Of a stretch of DNA of 64,000 nucleotides, positions 1-6,482 are shown piece after piece (position 1 is the stretch's first letter; each line of letters opens with the position of its first letter). This DNA is from Aequorivita aurantiaca (GTDB lineage Bacteria; Bacteroidota; Bacteroidia; Flavobacteriales; Flavobacteriaceae). The translations under genes were made by a program, and so were the position numbers. The DNA is taken from positions 1 to 64,000 of the forward strand of contig NZ_JAUGQQ010000001.1 in the NCBI RefSeq assembly GCF_030410135.1, read 5' to 3'. The notes under the pieces were generated by a model. The model worked only from the letters and a program-made list of their open reading frames with translations, did no database searches and was not told the origin of the DNA.

Positions 1-39
1 CCATAATTGTCACACTATAAACCACTTAAATTTTACATT

Positions 40-527
40 ATGAGCAACACGAATCAAAATTTGCTGAACCAGGTTCTTGCGGAGCTGGCAATTACTGAAA
101 TTATGGAGGCCCTAACCACCGTAGAGTCCGCCCTGCCCACCGCAACGCTCACAGATGAGCAACGCAGGGAATTGAATTCCATAAATGTGGATAACAAGGT
201 TTTTGCCGAAGAGGTGCTGGACGAGATGAACACCAACCCAATGGCCGCGGTGAACGGCACCTACAACAAGGAATTTCTGGCGAATGACCTCAGTCTATTT
301 GAACAAACGGAGAGCATCTTAAGCCGGCTGACCTTAGCCAGAGGGTGGAGGACATCCGGCGTCTGGCGGGGCACGAGGGCTATGGCCTTGCCACGGCAGC
401 CTATGGCATGTATGATGTTTTGGCTCGCAGCGGCGTGCCGGGCGCACAGGCGAGCTATGACAGGCTGAAGCCTCGGTTTGCAAGGAATGGCGGTAATCAA
501 AACGCTGATCCAGAAATGGAAATCTAA
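40..527 (+). pseudogene. Small helical Bacteroidota protein, frameshifted
   Basis: Reading starts at ATG 40 (MSNTNQNLL) and stays open to about 343. The downstream part, beginning VEDIRRLAGHEGYGLATAAY and ending at TAA 525-527, lies in the -1 frame. One extra G in the GGG run at 343-345 would join both halves into a single protein of about 162 residues. The joined protein looks all-helical: an N-terminal helix pair, an N-x-x-F segment, then an EGY...AxxxY helix and a terminal YDRLKPRFARN. By eye this resembles a large family of short Bacteroidota proteins of unknown function. It is either a real one-base deletion, a sequencing error or programmed slippage. It is followed directly by a strong terminator. 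Function unknown. Confidence 0.6.
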
Positions 528-541
528 ATCCACATTGGTTG

Positions 542-569
542 AAAAGCGGGCATTGTTGCCCGCTTTTTT
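542..569 (+). terminator. Intrinsic terminator after the frameshifted gene
   Basis: An 11-bp perfect stem (542-552 with 557-567) around a TTGT loop is followed by a T run to 569. It ends transcription of the gene at 40-527 and insulates it from the repeat tract beginning at 596. Confidence 0.85.
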
Positions 570-595
570 GGTTCCTTATTCTAAAAAAAAGTAAC

Positions 596-847
596 GGCTT
601 AAGGCGTTGAACCTTCGGCTTAAACCGATGAAGTTACGCCTTAAACCGATGAAGTTACGCCCTAAGGCGTTGAAGTTACGCCTTAAACCGTTGAACCTTT
701 GTTTTAAACCGTTGAAGTTACGCCTTAACCCGATGAAGTTACGCCTTAAACCATTGAAATTACGCCTTAAACCATTGAAATTACGCCTTAAACCGTTGAA
801 TCTTCGCCTTAACCCGATGAACTATCGGCCTAAACCAATTAAAACAC
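596..847 (+). repeat. Twelve tandem 21-bp repeats
   Basis: Twelve back-to-back units of exactly 21 bp start at 596, 617, 638, 659, 680, 701, 722, 743, 764, 785, 806 and 827. The consensus is GCCTTAAACCGTTGAAGTTA plus C. Units vary mainly at the CCG/GGC/CCC core, at GTTG/GATG/ATTG, and at the last six bases (GTTAC, CCTTC, TCTTC, CTATC). The last unit is degenerate and ends 6 bp before the ATG of the HTH gene at 854. Every unit is in phase with a stop-free plus frame. The tract could be a coding repeat, an operator or iteron-like array for the adjacent HTH protein, or both. Confidence 0.95.
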
Positions 848-861
848 AAAAAAATGAGTGA
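607..861 (+). CDS. Possible heptapeptide-repeat protein encoded by the 21-bp repeats
   Basis: An 84-codon frame opens at TTG 607 (ATG alternatives at 628 and 649) and consists almost wholly of a seven-residue repeat [KN]-L-R-L-[KN]-P-[LM]. It is very basic (pI clearly high) and has no signal peptide or membrane segment. Two points favour translation. Leucine after K is written TTA and after N is written CTT, so the residue is kept while the codon differs. The stop TGA (859-861) also overlaps the ATG of the next gene at 854, an arrangement typical of translational coupling. Against it, the start is non-ATG or weak, and a 21-bp noncoding array would stay open by chance if its unit lacks stops. 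Function unknown. Confidence 0.35.
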   Translation: MNLRLKPMKLRLKPMKLRPKALKLRLKPLNLCFKPLKLRLNPMKLRLKPLKLRLKPLKLRLKPLNLRLNPMNYRPKPIKTQKNE

Positions 862-1204
862 AAAAACCATCTTAACACCGCCCCATATAGGAAACATGCT
901 AAAAAACCATTTCCGAAAACAGCGATTACGCCGGGGCGCGCTGGCCCGTCATTTGCAAAAGAGCTATAGTACCGTATATGAATACCAAAAAGCCGAAAGC
1001 ATGCGCACACATACCTTGTGGCAGTTATGCATTACCATAAAGCACAACTTTTTTCTGGACCTGGCCGCCCAACTGCCACCGGACTTTACCACCAACGCCC
1101 CAGACCAAACCCTGCCCCTGCAGCAGCGCATTGCCGCACTGGAGGAGGAAAATAAGGTGCTGACGACTAAGGTGGAGACGCTTATGGCGGTGGTACGGAA
1201 ATAA
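854..1204 (+). CDS. Small HTH protein with C-terminal coiled coil
   Basis: The product is 116 residues. Residues about 10-65 form a basic helix-turn-helix-like region in which RRGALARHLQKSYSTVYEYQ is the likely HTH. A proline-rich linker (LPPDFTTNAPDQTLPLQQ) follows, then a C-terminal leucine-zipper-like coiled coil (IAALEEENKVLTTKVETLM) that probably dimerises it. This suggests a sequence-specific DNA-binding protein. It lies directly behind the twelve 21-bp repeats, and its ATG sits inside the end of the open repeat frame, so the repeats are natural candidates for its binding site or for a coupled upstream cistron. Base composition is GC-richer than the genes that follow. The specific target is unknown. 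Confidence 0.7.
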   Translation: MSEKTILTPPHIGNMLKNHFRKQRLRRGALARHLQKSYSTVYEYQKAESMRTHTLWQLCITIKHNFFLDLAAQLPPDFTTNAPDQTLPLQQRIAALEEENKVLTTKVETLMAVVRK

Positions 1205-1270
1205 ATTTTATATTTGGAGGAGGCTGCTGGTTGTGTGCTTTTGCGGGGTAGCGGTAATAACATTTAAAAA

Positions 1271-1294
1271 TATGCGTATATGCGCATGTTGTGC
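1271..1294 (+). repeat. Left boundary palindrome of the cassette-like array
   Basis: An alternating palindrome (TATGCGTATATGCGCAT, 1271-1287) is followed by GTTGTGC (1288-1294), 9 bp before the ATG at 1304. The same GTTG-type heptamer precedes the first gene of each later module (2259 and 3296). I read it as the left junction of module 1, but no matching partner site is visible to its left. Confidence 0.4.
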
Positions 1295-1303
1295 AACATT
1301 AAA

Positions 1304-1816
1304 ATGAACATAGACGCAAAAAGACATAAACTTCTTGGAATATTAAGCAAGCAAGCTAATGATTTGGACTTAAATAAGGCTGAATACAATGCTCTTGGCG
1401 TTTCATTTGAACGCATCTTGTATGAACTTAATTGTAACGAAGATGAGCTACAATTAATTACCTCTGACCTATATACTTCTGATGAAATTGGATATCATAA
1501 TGCTTACGAGATTGTAGGACTTTTCGCAAAAGAAAAGGGAATGACTGCATTTGCTAATAAAAAATATAGAGAACGGATTTATGAACGGAGAAAGGAATTC
1601 ATTAAATTTCTTGTACAAACTATAATACCAATTTTAGCCCTGATAGTTGCAATACTTTCTTTGTCTTTAAAGTTTGAGAATTTAAAATTACAATCTGATA
1701 AAGAATTACAAGAATTAAAAGACAAGTTAAATAAGCAAGAGAATCAGTTGAATCAATTAGAATTAAAAACAACTGCGCCAATAAGAATAGATTCCTCAAA
1801 ATTTAAAAACCAATAA
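1304..1816 (+). CDS. Membrane-anchored coiled-coil protein of unknown function
   Basis: The product is 170 residues from ATG 1304 (MNIDAKRHK); an in-frame ATG at 1280 lies inside the boundary palindrome and is less likely. Residues 1-95 are a charged helical cytoplasmic domain. One hydrophobic segment follows (FLVQTIIPILALIVAILSLS, about residues 103-122), then a lysine/glutamate coiled coil (about 125-155) and a short tail. It is AT-rich compared with the genes on either side of the array. It is separated by 3 nt from the next gene, so the two form a two-gene module. I recognise no family. Confidence 0.7.
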   Translation: MNIDAKRHKLLGILSKQANDLDLNKAEYNALGVSFERILYELNCNEDELQLITSDLYTSDEIGYHNAYEIVGLFAKEKGMTAFANKKYRERIYERRKEFIKFLVQTIIPILALIVAILSLSLKFENLKLQSDKELQELKDKLNKQENQLNQLELKTTAPIRIDSSKFKNQ

Positions 1817-1819
1817 ATA

Positions 1820-2113
1820 ATGTCAGAAAATAAAACACCAAAAACATTTGCAGATTTTGGACTAACGTTCGTTCCAAACGAAGATTGTATAACTTGTAAT
1901 ACAGGCTCCTGCCACAATAACGTAACTTCAAGAATGGATGGGAAAGAATATAATGTTCATATTACAGTTGATTTTGATAGTAATGAATACTTTGTTATTG
2001 CACAAGAAAATGCTTCGTCAAACTCTGCTTTCGATACTTTTGAAATATTTAAAAAGGAAGAAGATGCTGTCAAATTTGTCTGTGATAGATTCAATTGGTT
2101 TAATTGTTTTTAG
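1820..2113 (+). CDS. Small cysteine-containing protein of unknown function
   Basis: The product is 97 residues and soluble, with no signal peptide. An N-terminal stretch carries three cysteines (CITCNTGSC, around residues 24-32) that could bind a metal. It is followed by an alternating beta pattern (VHITVDFDSNEYFVIAQEN) and a final helix with CDRFNWFNCF. It starts 3 nt after the preceding membrane protein and is AT-rich. The palindromic spacer begins about 20 nt after its stop. No family recognised. Confidence 0.65.
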   Translation: MSENKTPKTFADFGLTFVPNEDCITCNTGSCHNNVTSRMDGKEYNVHITVDFDSNEYFVIAQENASSNSAFDTFEIFKKEEDAVKFVCDRFNWFNCF

Positions 2114-2128
2114 TTAAAGAAAAATAAA

Positions 2129-2265
2129 AACGTTGCACAACAATATATAACCGCAATTACGGCGGATTCGACTGCGTTCCAATCCACGCGTAATTGCTAA
2201 AGTCAGTGACAAACTAAAAATTAACGCATATCATCCCGTAACTGCGGTTATACCAAACGTTGCCC
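2129..2265 (+). repeat. attC-like long palindromic spacer 1
   Basis: Arms 2146-2162 and 2236-2252 are inverted copies matching at 16 of 17 positions. They are enclosed by GCACAAC (2135-2141) and GTTGCCC (2259-2265). An inner perfect 9-bp inverted repeat (2153-2161 with 2189-2197) can pair alternatively with the first arm. The total of about 130 bp, the position between two short-ORF modules and the placement of the end heptamer just before the next ATG (2281) recall integron attC sites. The heptamers do not match the classical GTTRRRY core, so homology to integrons is an inference. Confidence 0.5.
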
Positions 2266-2280
2266 TCAATTTAAAAATAT

Positions 2281-2574
2281 ATGAAATTACAAGAAGCTAA
2301 AGAATTATATGACAAACTCAAACCGTTTGAAAACAATTCAGAAATGGAAGGAGGATTTATTATTCACAAATTTTTCATTTTACCATTAAAGTATATTAAA
2401 CAAAATAAAATAACAATTGATTGGCATATTCTTATGGAAAGCGATGATATTCTTGAAAATAAGCTATTAGACAATAAAAATTTAGATTTTGATATTGTTG
2501 CTATCCACCAAGCAAGATTAAGTGTATTTCTGACATCAAAGGATATTAAGCTATTCAAGTCCTTTCTAATTTAG
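2281..2574 (+). CDS. Small protein of unknown function
   Basis: The product is 97 residues and soluble. It has an N-terminal amphipathic helix (MKLQEAKELYDKLKPFENN) and then alternating strands and helices (GGFIIHKFFILPLKYI, ITIDWHILMESDDI, FDIVAIHQARLSVFLTSKD). There is no signal peptide. It is first gene of module 2, beginning 16 nt after the GTTGCCC end of the palindromic spacer. It is strongly AT-rich. No family recognised. Confidence 0.65.
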   Translation: MKLQEAKELYDKLKPFENNSEMEGGFIIHKFFILPLKYIKQNKITIDWHILMESDDILENKLLDNKNLDFDIVAIHQARLSVFLTSKDIKLFKSFLI

Positions 2575-2628
2575 AATTACAAGTAAAAAGCAAAACAAAT
2601 TGTAAGCTATAATTTCAATAATTTTCGA

Positions 2629-3033
2629 ATGGATTATATACTAATTTCAAAAGCAATAGTGTTGATTATTATTTTCTTAATTATTAAAACTGGGTATAAT
2701 AAAATTAATTGGGATAAAAAATCATTGGGAAACTCAGAAAAATTTTTAATTATTCTCTTTGTTTTAATATTGACAATTCCTTTACTTTTTGGTTTAATGG
2801 TATTAGTATTCTTTATTTTTCTTAAAGGCACTTTTGATTTTTTATCAAATCAAAATTATTTAGAGCAAATTGTGATTATTACAGGCTTTTTTGTAATATA
2901 CTTTTTAATTGTACATAAGATTGAAAAAATATTGATTGAGAAAAAAGAGAAAGAGCAGAAAATATTAGAACAATCAAATCACATATCAAGATTAGAATAT
3001 GAATTAAACCAATTAAAGAATAATTTAAATTAA
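2629..3033 (+). CDS. Small three-helix membrane protein with C-terminal coiled coil
   Basis: The product is 134 residues. Hydrophobic segments lie at about residues 5-22 (ISKAIVLIIIFLIIK), 38-65 (FLIILFVLILTIPLLFGLMV and following) and 82-103 (IVIITGFFVIYFLIVH). A lysine/glutamate-rich coiled coil (about 104-134) follows. The layout of membrane helices with a terminal coiled coil echoes the protein at 1304 in module 1, though I see no sequence similarity. It is second gene of module 2 and extremely AT-rich. Function unknown. Confidence 0.65.
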   Translation: MDYILISKAIVLIIIFLIIKTGYNKINWDKKSLGNSEKFLIILFVLILTIPLLFGLMVLVFFIFLKGTFDFLSNQNYLEQIVIITGFFVIYFLIVHKIEKILIEKKEKEQKILEQSNHISRLEYELNQLKNNLN

Positions 3034-3104
3034 TGAATAGAATTTGAATAAAAAAAGATAAATTAATTAATTCATTTTATATAATACTGTTGAATAAAAA
3101 CTGT

Positions 3105-3302
3105 GGCAACAACGTATATAAAAAATAGCGCGATCCATTGCTAACACGGAGGTTCGGGCATTTTTAGGAAGTCGCCAAATTTTTAAATTTGACAAATTCC
3201 TAAAAGCAAAATAATTATTAAAATTTAAAAAATCGGCTTGTGTAAAATCGAATGGTTAGTACGTTTTTTGCGCCCTTCTATTCATATACAAATCCGTTGT
3301 GC
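3105..3302 (+). repeat. attC-like long palindromic spacer 2
   Basis: The spacer begins with GGCAAC (3105-3110) and ends with GTTGTGC (3296-3302). Outer arms 3114-3132 and 3271-3289 pair at 14 of 19 positions. Between them lies an AT-rich stretch without a convincing ORF. It is longer than spacer 1 (about 198 bp) and its arms are less regular. The shared GTTG heptamer, the position just before a module and the inverted-repeat layout tie it to spacer 1. Confidence 0.4.
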
Positions 3303-3323
3303 AGCAGCTAAAAAAAGAATATT

Positions 3324-3869
3324 ATGATTGATAAGCAGATAGAACTTTTAAAAAAACAGATTGAGAAACTCGACGAAAATAATTTTAATCTTGATGCTTG
3401 GAAAAGTTCGACAATTATTATCTTAGGTAGAATATTTAATACTAACTATCAAGGAATTACATCAATAGATAAAATTAAATTTAGTAGAGGCGGTGGTGGT
3501 TTTAGTGGCAAGACACATTTTTGGGACAATATGACTTCTTGCAAAAAACAAGGTAAAGACATTCTAGAAGCGTGTATAACTGAACTTGAGATTTTTGGCG
3601 AACCAGAAAAGGTTAATTCTGAAAAGTCTGAAATAACTATTAATCTATCTCAGAACCAAAATCAAACCATAAATATTACCCTTTTAATTTCCGCACTTGA
3701 AGATGAGTTAACGATTTCACAATTAAGTGAAGTGAACGAACTAATGAAAGCTGATGAGCCAAAATCTGTGAAAAAGGTAAAGATAATTGAAAAAATAAAA
3801 ACTTTTGGAAGTGATGTAGCTTCTAATATTCTAGCAAACATTTTAACGAATCCAAACATTTGGGGATAA
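3324..3869 (+). CDS. Protein of unknown function, glycine-rich loop and C-terminal helical tail
   Basis: The product is 181 residues and soluble. The N-terminal part (MIDKQIELLKKQIEKLDENN, then LDAWKSSTIIILGRIFNTNY) is a helical domain of a type I associate with short proteins of variable Bacteroidota islands, but I cannot name it. A glycine loop (FSRGGGGFSG, about residues 53-62) is followed by a charged helix and a Q/N-rich stretch (INLSQNQNQTINITLLI). The C-terminal segment (about residues 120-181) forms a helical bundle ending in DVASNILANILTNPNIWG. It is first gene of module 3, 21 nt after GTTGTGC. The next small ORF starts 1 nt after its stop. Confidence 0.65.
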   Translation: MIDKQIELLKKQIEKLDENNFNLDAWKSSTIIILGRIFNTNYQGITSIDKIKFSRGGGGFSGKTHFWDNMTSCKKQGKDILEACITELEIFGEPEKVNSEKSEITINLSQNQNQTINITLLISALEDELTISQLSEVNELMKADEPKSVKKVKIIEKIKTFGSDVASNILANILTNPNIWG

Positions 3870-3870
3870 T

Positions 3871-4038
3871 ATGGACTTTAGTATTTTAATCGGCTCACTT
3901 CAATTAGCTCTAGCAGCATTTCAATTAAAATTAAACACCCCGCTAGCGCGAGCGTCCCGCTCGTGCATACCCACACAAAATAAAACCAAGAGCCAAGAGG
4001 AAAAAAAATCATTCCTCCCTCATATCCCTCTTTCATAA
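3871..4038 (+). pseudogene. Truncated second gene of module 3
   Basis: A 55-codon frame starts at ATG 3871, 1 nt after the previous stop. The first 19 residues (MDFSILIGSLQLALAAFQL) look like the natural start of a helical protein. After about residue 23 the frame enters a GC-rich palindrome (3946-3966) and continues as low-complexity sequence with no protein character to TAA 4036. I infer that the original gene was cut off at about 3935-3945, where the AT-rich module meets the chromosome backbone. Confidence 0.5.
3946..3966. repeat. REP-like palindrome at the right end of the module row
   Basis: A 9-bp stem (3946-3954 with 3958-3966, one G-T pair) surrounds a TCC loop in GC-rich sequence. 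Similar hairpins are dispersed repeats in Bacteroidota genomes as far as I recall. Here it marks the junction where the AT-rich module 3 gene loses protein character. Confidence 0.6.
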
Positions 4039-4111
4039 CCATTATTCATTACTCTTTATACATTATTCACAAAACCAGCGTTATATAGGCTCATCAATCT
4101 AAAAAAATCCT

Positions 4112-5212
4112 ATGCTACAACGTTTTTTCATCTTCTGTTCCGGCGCAGATACCGCCATCCTTGACGAATGTTCCCCCGGCGAGCGCACCAAATATGCCGG
4201 CATTGGCGCCACGGTTTTCTTTACCGCCGTTATGGCAACCATTGCGGGCGCCTATGCGCTTTACACGGTTTTCGACAATTATTACTCTGCCATTTTCTTC
4301 GGAATTATTTGGGGATTACTGATTTTTAATTTGGATAGATTCATCGTTTCCACCATCAAAAAACGCGACAGTTTTTTTGACGAGCTGCTGCAAGCATCGC
4401 CGCGGATTGTTTTGGCAATTATTATTGCAATAGTAATTTCCAAACCCTTGGAAATGAAAATTTTCGAAAAAGAAATCAACCAAGTATTGCTTACCGAAAA
4501 AAATGAAATGACTCTCGCCAACAAAGACCAGTTGGCGCTGCAATACACGCCATCGGTAACCGCTTTGGAAACCGAAATTACAGGGTTAAAAAAGGAGGTA
4601 ACCGATAAAGAAGCCGAAGTAAACGCACTTTACAGTACTTACATTTCAGAAGCGGAAGGAACCGCGGGAACACAAAAATTAGGAAAAGGGCCGGTTTATA
4701 AAGAAAAGCGCGACAAACACGACGCCGAACTTATAGCGTTGGCAGATTTGAAGAAAACCAACGCAGAAAAAATAACCGCTGCAGAAGCTAAAATTGCAAC
4801 CCTAGCCAGCGAATACAAAACGAAGGTAACCGAAACGCAGCCAATAATTGACGGATTTGATGGCTTGATGGCGCGCGTAAATGCATTGAATAAATTACCG
4901 CTATTGCCATCACTTTTTATCTTTTTATTGTTTTTGGCAATTGAAACTTCACCCATTCTTGCCAAATTATTGTCGCCAAAGGGAGCTTACGATTTAAAAC
5001 TTGAAGAACAGGAAAGCGCATTAAAATCGTGGGTAACGCAACAAAGAACCCAACGCGATGTGCTGGTAACAACCGATCGCGACATCAATAACCGCGTGTA
5101 TGCCGACATTGCCGAAGAACAGGAATTGTATGATTACAAACGCAAAAAAGCCCGCGAACTGATGCAAATGCAAGCGGATGCTTTTTATAAAAAACAGAAA
5201 AGCGTTCTCTAA
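4112..5212 (+). CDS. DUF4407 membrane protein
   Basis: The product is 366 residues. It opens with the family's typical FFIFCSGADTAILDECSPGE segment, followed by transmembrane helices at about residues 29-54 and 58-80 and a third at about 97-115 (IVLAIIIAIVISKP). A long coiled-coil region of about 130-255 then leads to a final membrane helix (LPSLFIFLLFLAIETSPILA, about 267-286) and a charged cytoplasmic tail. DUF4407 proteins are widespread in Bacteroidota; their function is not established. It is the first core-like gene after the accessory modules. It stands alone, with its ATG preceded by AT-rich DNA. Confidence 0.9.
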   Translation: MLQRFFIFCSGADTAILDECSPGERTKYAGIGATVFFTAVMATIAGAYALYTVFDNYYSAIFFGIIWGLLIFNLDRFIVSTIKKRDSFFDELLQASPRIVLAIIIAIVISKPLEMKIFEKEINQVLLTEKNEMTLANKDQLALQYTPSVTALETEITGLKKEVTDKEAEVNALYSTYISEAEGTAGTQKLGKGPVYKEKRDKHDAELIALADLKKTNAEKITAAEAKIATLASEYKTKVTETQPIIDGFDGLMARVNALNKLPLLPSLFIFLLFLAIETSPILAKLLSPKGAYDLKLEEQESALKSWVTQQRTQRDVLVTTDRDINNRVYADIAEEQELYDYKRKKARELMQMQADAFYKKQKSVL

Positions 5213-5307
5213 GTTTGAATATTGAATTTGTTTAATTATTGAATAATTTAAATACTCTTTTTGAATGAAGGGTTGGATTTTTCTTATTTTTCGGAATAAT
5301 TAAAAAG

Positions 5308-6015
5308 ATGCTCTCGACCAATTTCACTTCTTCGGAAGAATTTAAAAATTTCGCCCGAAACCATACCGTTTCACTACATAATCTGTTTCCAAAAACTTCC
5401 TTTTCAGAAGTTTTGAAAATAGATATGAGCACAGAACTTTCACCCGATTCCAATTACGACACCGTTGTGGAATTGGGTGATTTTATTTCTGAAATCCAAA
5501 AGAAAAACCCCAATGCGCTTTTGGCAAACGGCTATTTGGAACGACGGATGTTTTACACCACCGAAGCTTATAAAAGAATAACACCAAATAGCTCGGAATA
5601 TAGAAACATCCATTTGGGAACCGATTTTTGGGTTCCTGCGCAAACGCCCGTTCACACGCCATTTGATGGGAAGATTGTCATTTTGGAAGACAATAATTTT
5701 CCAAAAGATTACGGCCCGACATTGGTCTTGGAACACAGTTACAATGGCCAGTTATTTTACACCTTGTATGGCCATCTTTCCCGAGAGAGTTTGGCACTTC
5801 ATAAAAAAGGAAATCAAATAAAAGCTGGGGAACGTATAGGTTTTATAGGCGAACCCGAAGAAAATGGCAATTGGGCACCACATCTTCATTTTCAAATTAT
5901 TTTGGATTTACTCGGAAACACTGAAAACTTTCCCGGTGTGGCGTTTCCTTCAGAAATTGAAAAATGGAAAACTATTTGTCCAAACCCCAGTCTATTATTT
6001 GTTGAAGATTTTTAG
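5308..6015 (+). CDS. M23 family metallopeptidase
   Basis: The product is 235 residues. The LytM/M23 fold occupies about residues 95-225 and shows the zinc ligands HLGTD, the YGHLS segment and HLHF near the end. Family members are zinc endopeptidases that cut peptide bridges in peptidoglycan. No signal peptide or membrane anchor is visible at the chosen ATG, which is unusual for a wall hydrolase. The N-terminal 90 residues (FTSSEEFKNFARNHTVSLHN onward) are instead a distinct soluble domain. It may act intracellularly or be exported without a recognisable signal. It stands alone between DUF4407 and a small secreted protein. Confidence 0.85.
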   Translation: MLSTNFTSSEEFKNFARNHTVSLHNLFPKTSFSEVLKIDMSTELSPDSNYDTVVELGDFISEIQKKNPNALLANGYLERRMFYTTEAYKRITPNSSEYRNIHLGTDFWVPAQTPVHTPFDGKIVILEDNNFPKDYGPTLVLEHSYNGQLFYTLYGHLSRESLALHKKGNQIKAGERIGFIGEPEENGNWAPHLHFQIILDLLGNTENFPGVAFPSEIEKWKTICPNPSLLFVEDF

Positions 6016-6056
6016 AAAAAACAGTCTATCTTAGTTCGAAATTAAACCACCCAACC

Positions 6057-6482
6057 ATGAAAAAGCTATTCGTATTCTTCCTATTTCTTTCCTTAACCAC
6101 CATCGCCCAAACCGAAGCCGAAGACAGAAAAGCAATTCGGGCAACACTGAAAATGCAACAAGACGCCTGGAACAATGGCGATTTGGAAACATTTATGCAA
6201 GGTTACGAAAAAAGCGATTCCCTAAAATTTTATGGTAAAGGTGGCCTTACAAACGGCTGGCAAAATACGTTGGACAACTACAAAAAAGGCTATCCAACAA
6301 AAGCGGAAACGGGAAATCTTTCCTTTACAATTGATGCGATTACCAAAATTGAGGAAGGTGCCTATTATATGATGGGGCAATTCCATTTGGTTCGGGATGC
6401 GGGAAATGCAAATGGTGTTTTCCTAATTATCTTCCGAAAAATTGACGGGGAATGGAAAGTAATTGCAGATTTAAGCTGTTAA
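6057..6482 (+). CDS. Secreted SnoaL-like / DUF4440 (NTF2-fold) protein
   Basis: The product is 141 residues. The N-terminus MKKLFVFFLFLSLTTIAQ is a signal peptide with cleavage probably near AQ-TE. The mature part matches the NTF2-like pattern: a helix with LKMQQDAWNNGDLETFMQGY, then DSLKFYGKGGLTNGW, then a beta-sheet ending IFRKIDGEWKVIADLSC. Such periplasmic DUF4440 proteins have the ketosteroid-isomerase cone fold and mostly unknown ligands. Its stop overlaps by 4 nt with the stop of the convergent hydrolase gene. Confidence 0.85.
   Translation: MKKLFVFFLFLSLTTIAQTEAEDRKAIRATLKMQQDAWNNGDLETFMQGYEKSDSLKFYGKGGLTNGWQNTLDNYKKGYPTKAETGNLSFTIDAITKIEEGAYYMMGQFHLVRDAGNANGVFLIIFRKIDGEWKVIADLSC

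Noticed and set aside
596-847. CRISPR array
   Set aside because: The units are directly adjacent 21-bp repeats with no unique spacers and no cas genes nearby.
1271-3302. Classical integron with standard attC sites
   Set aside because: The end heptamers GTTGTGC and GTTGCCC do not match GTTRRRY and no integrase gene is in the window. I report it only as cassette-like.
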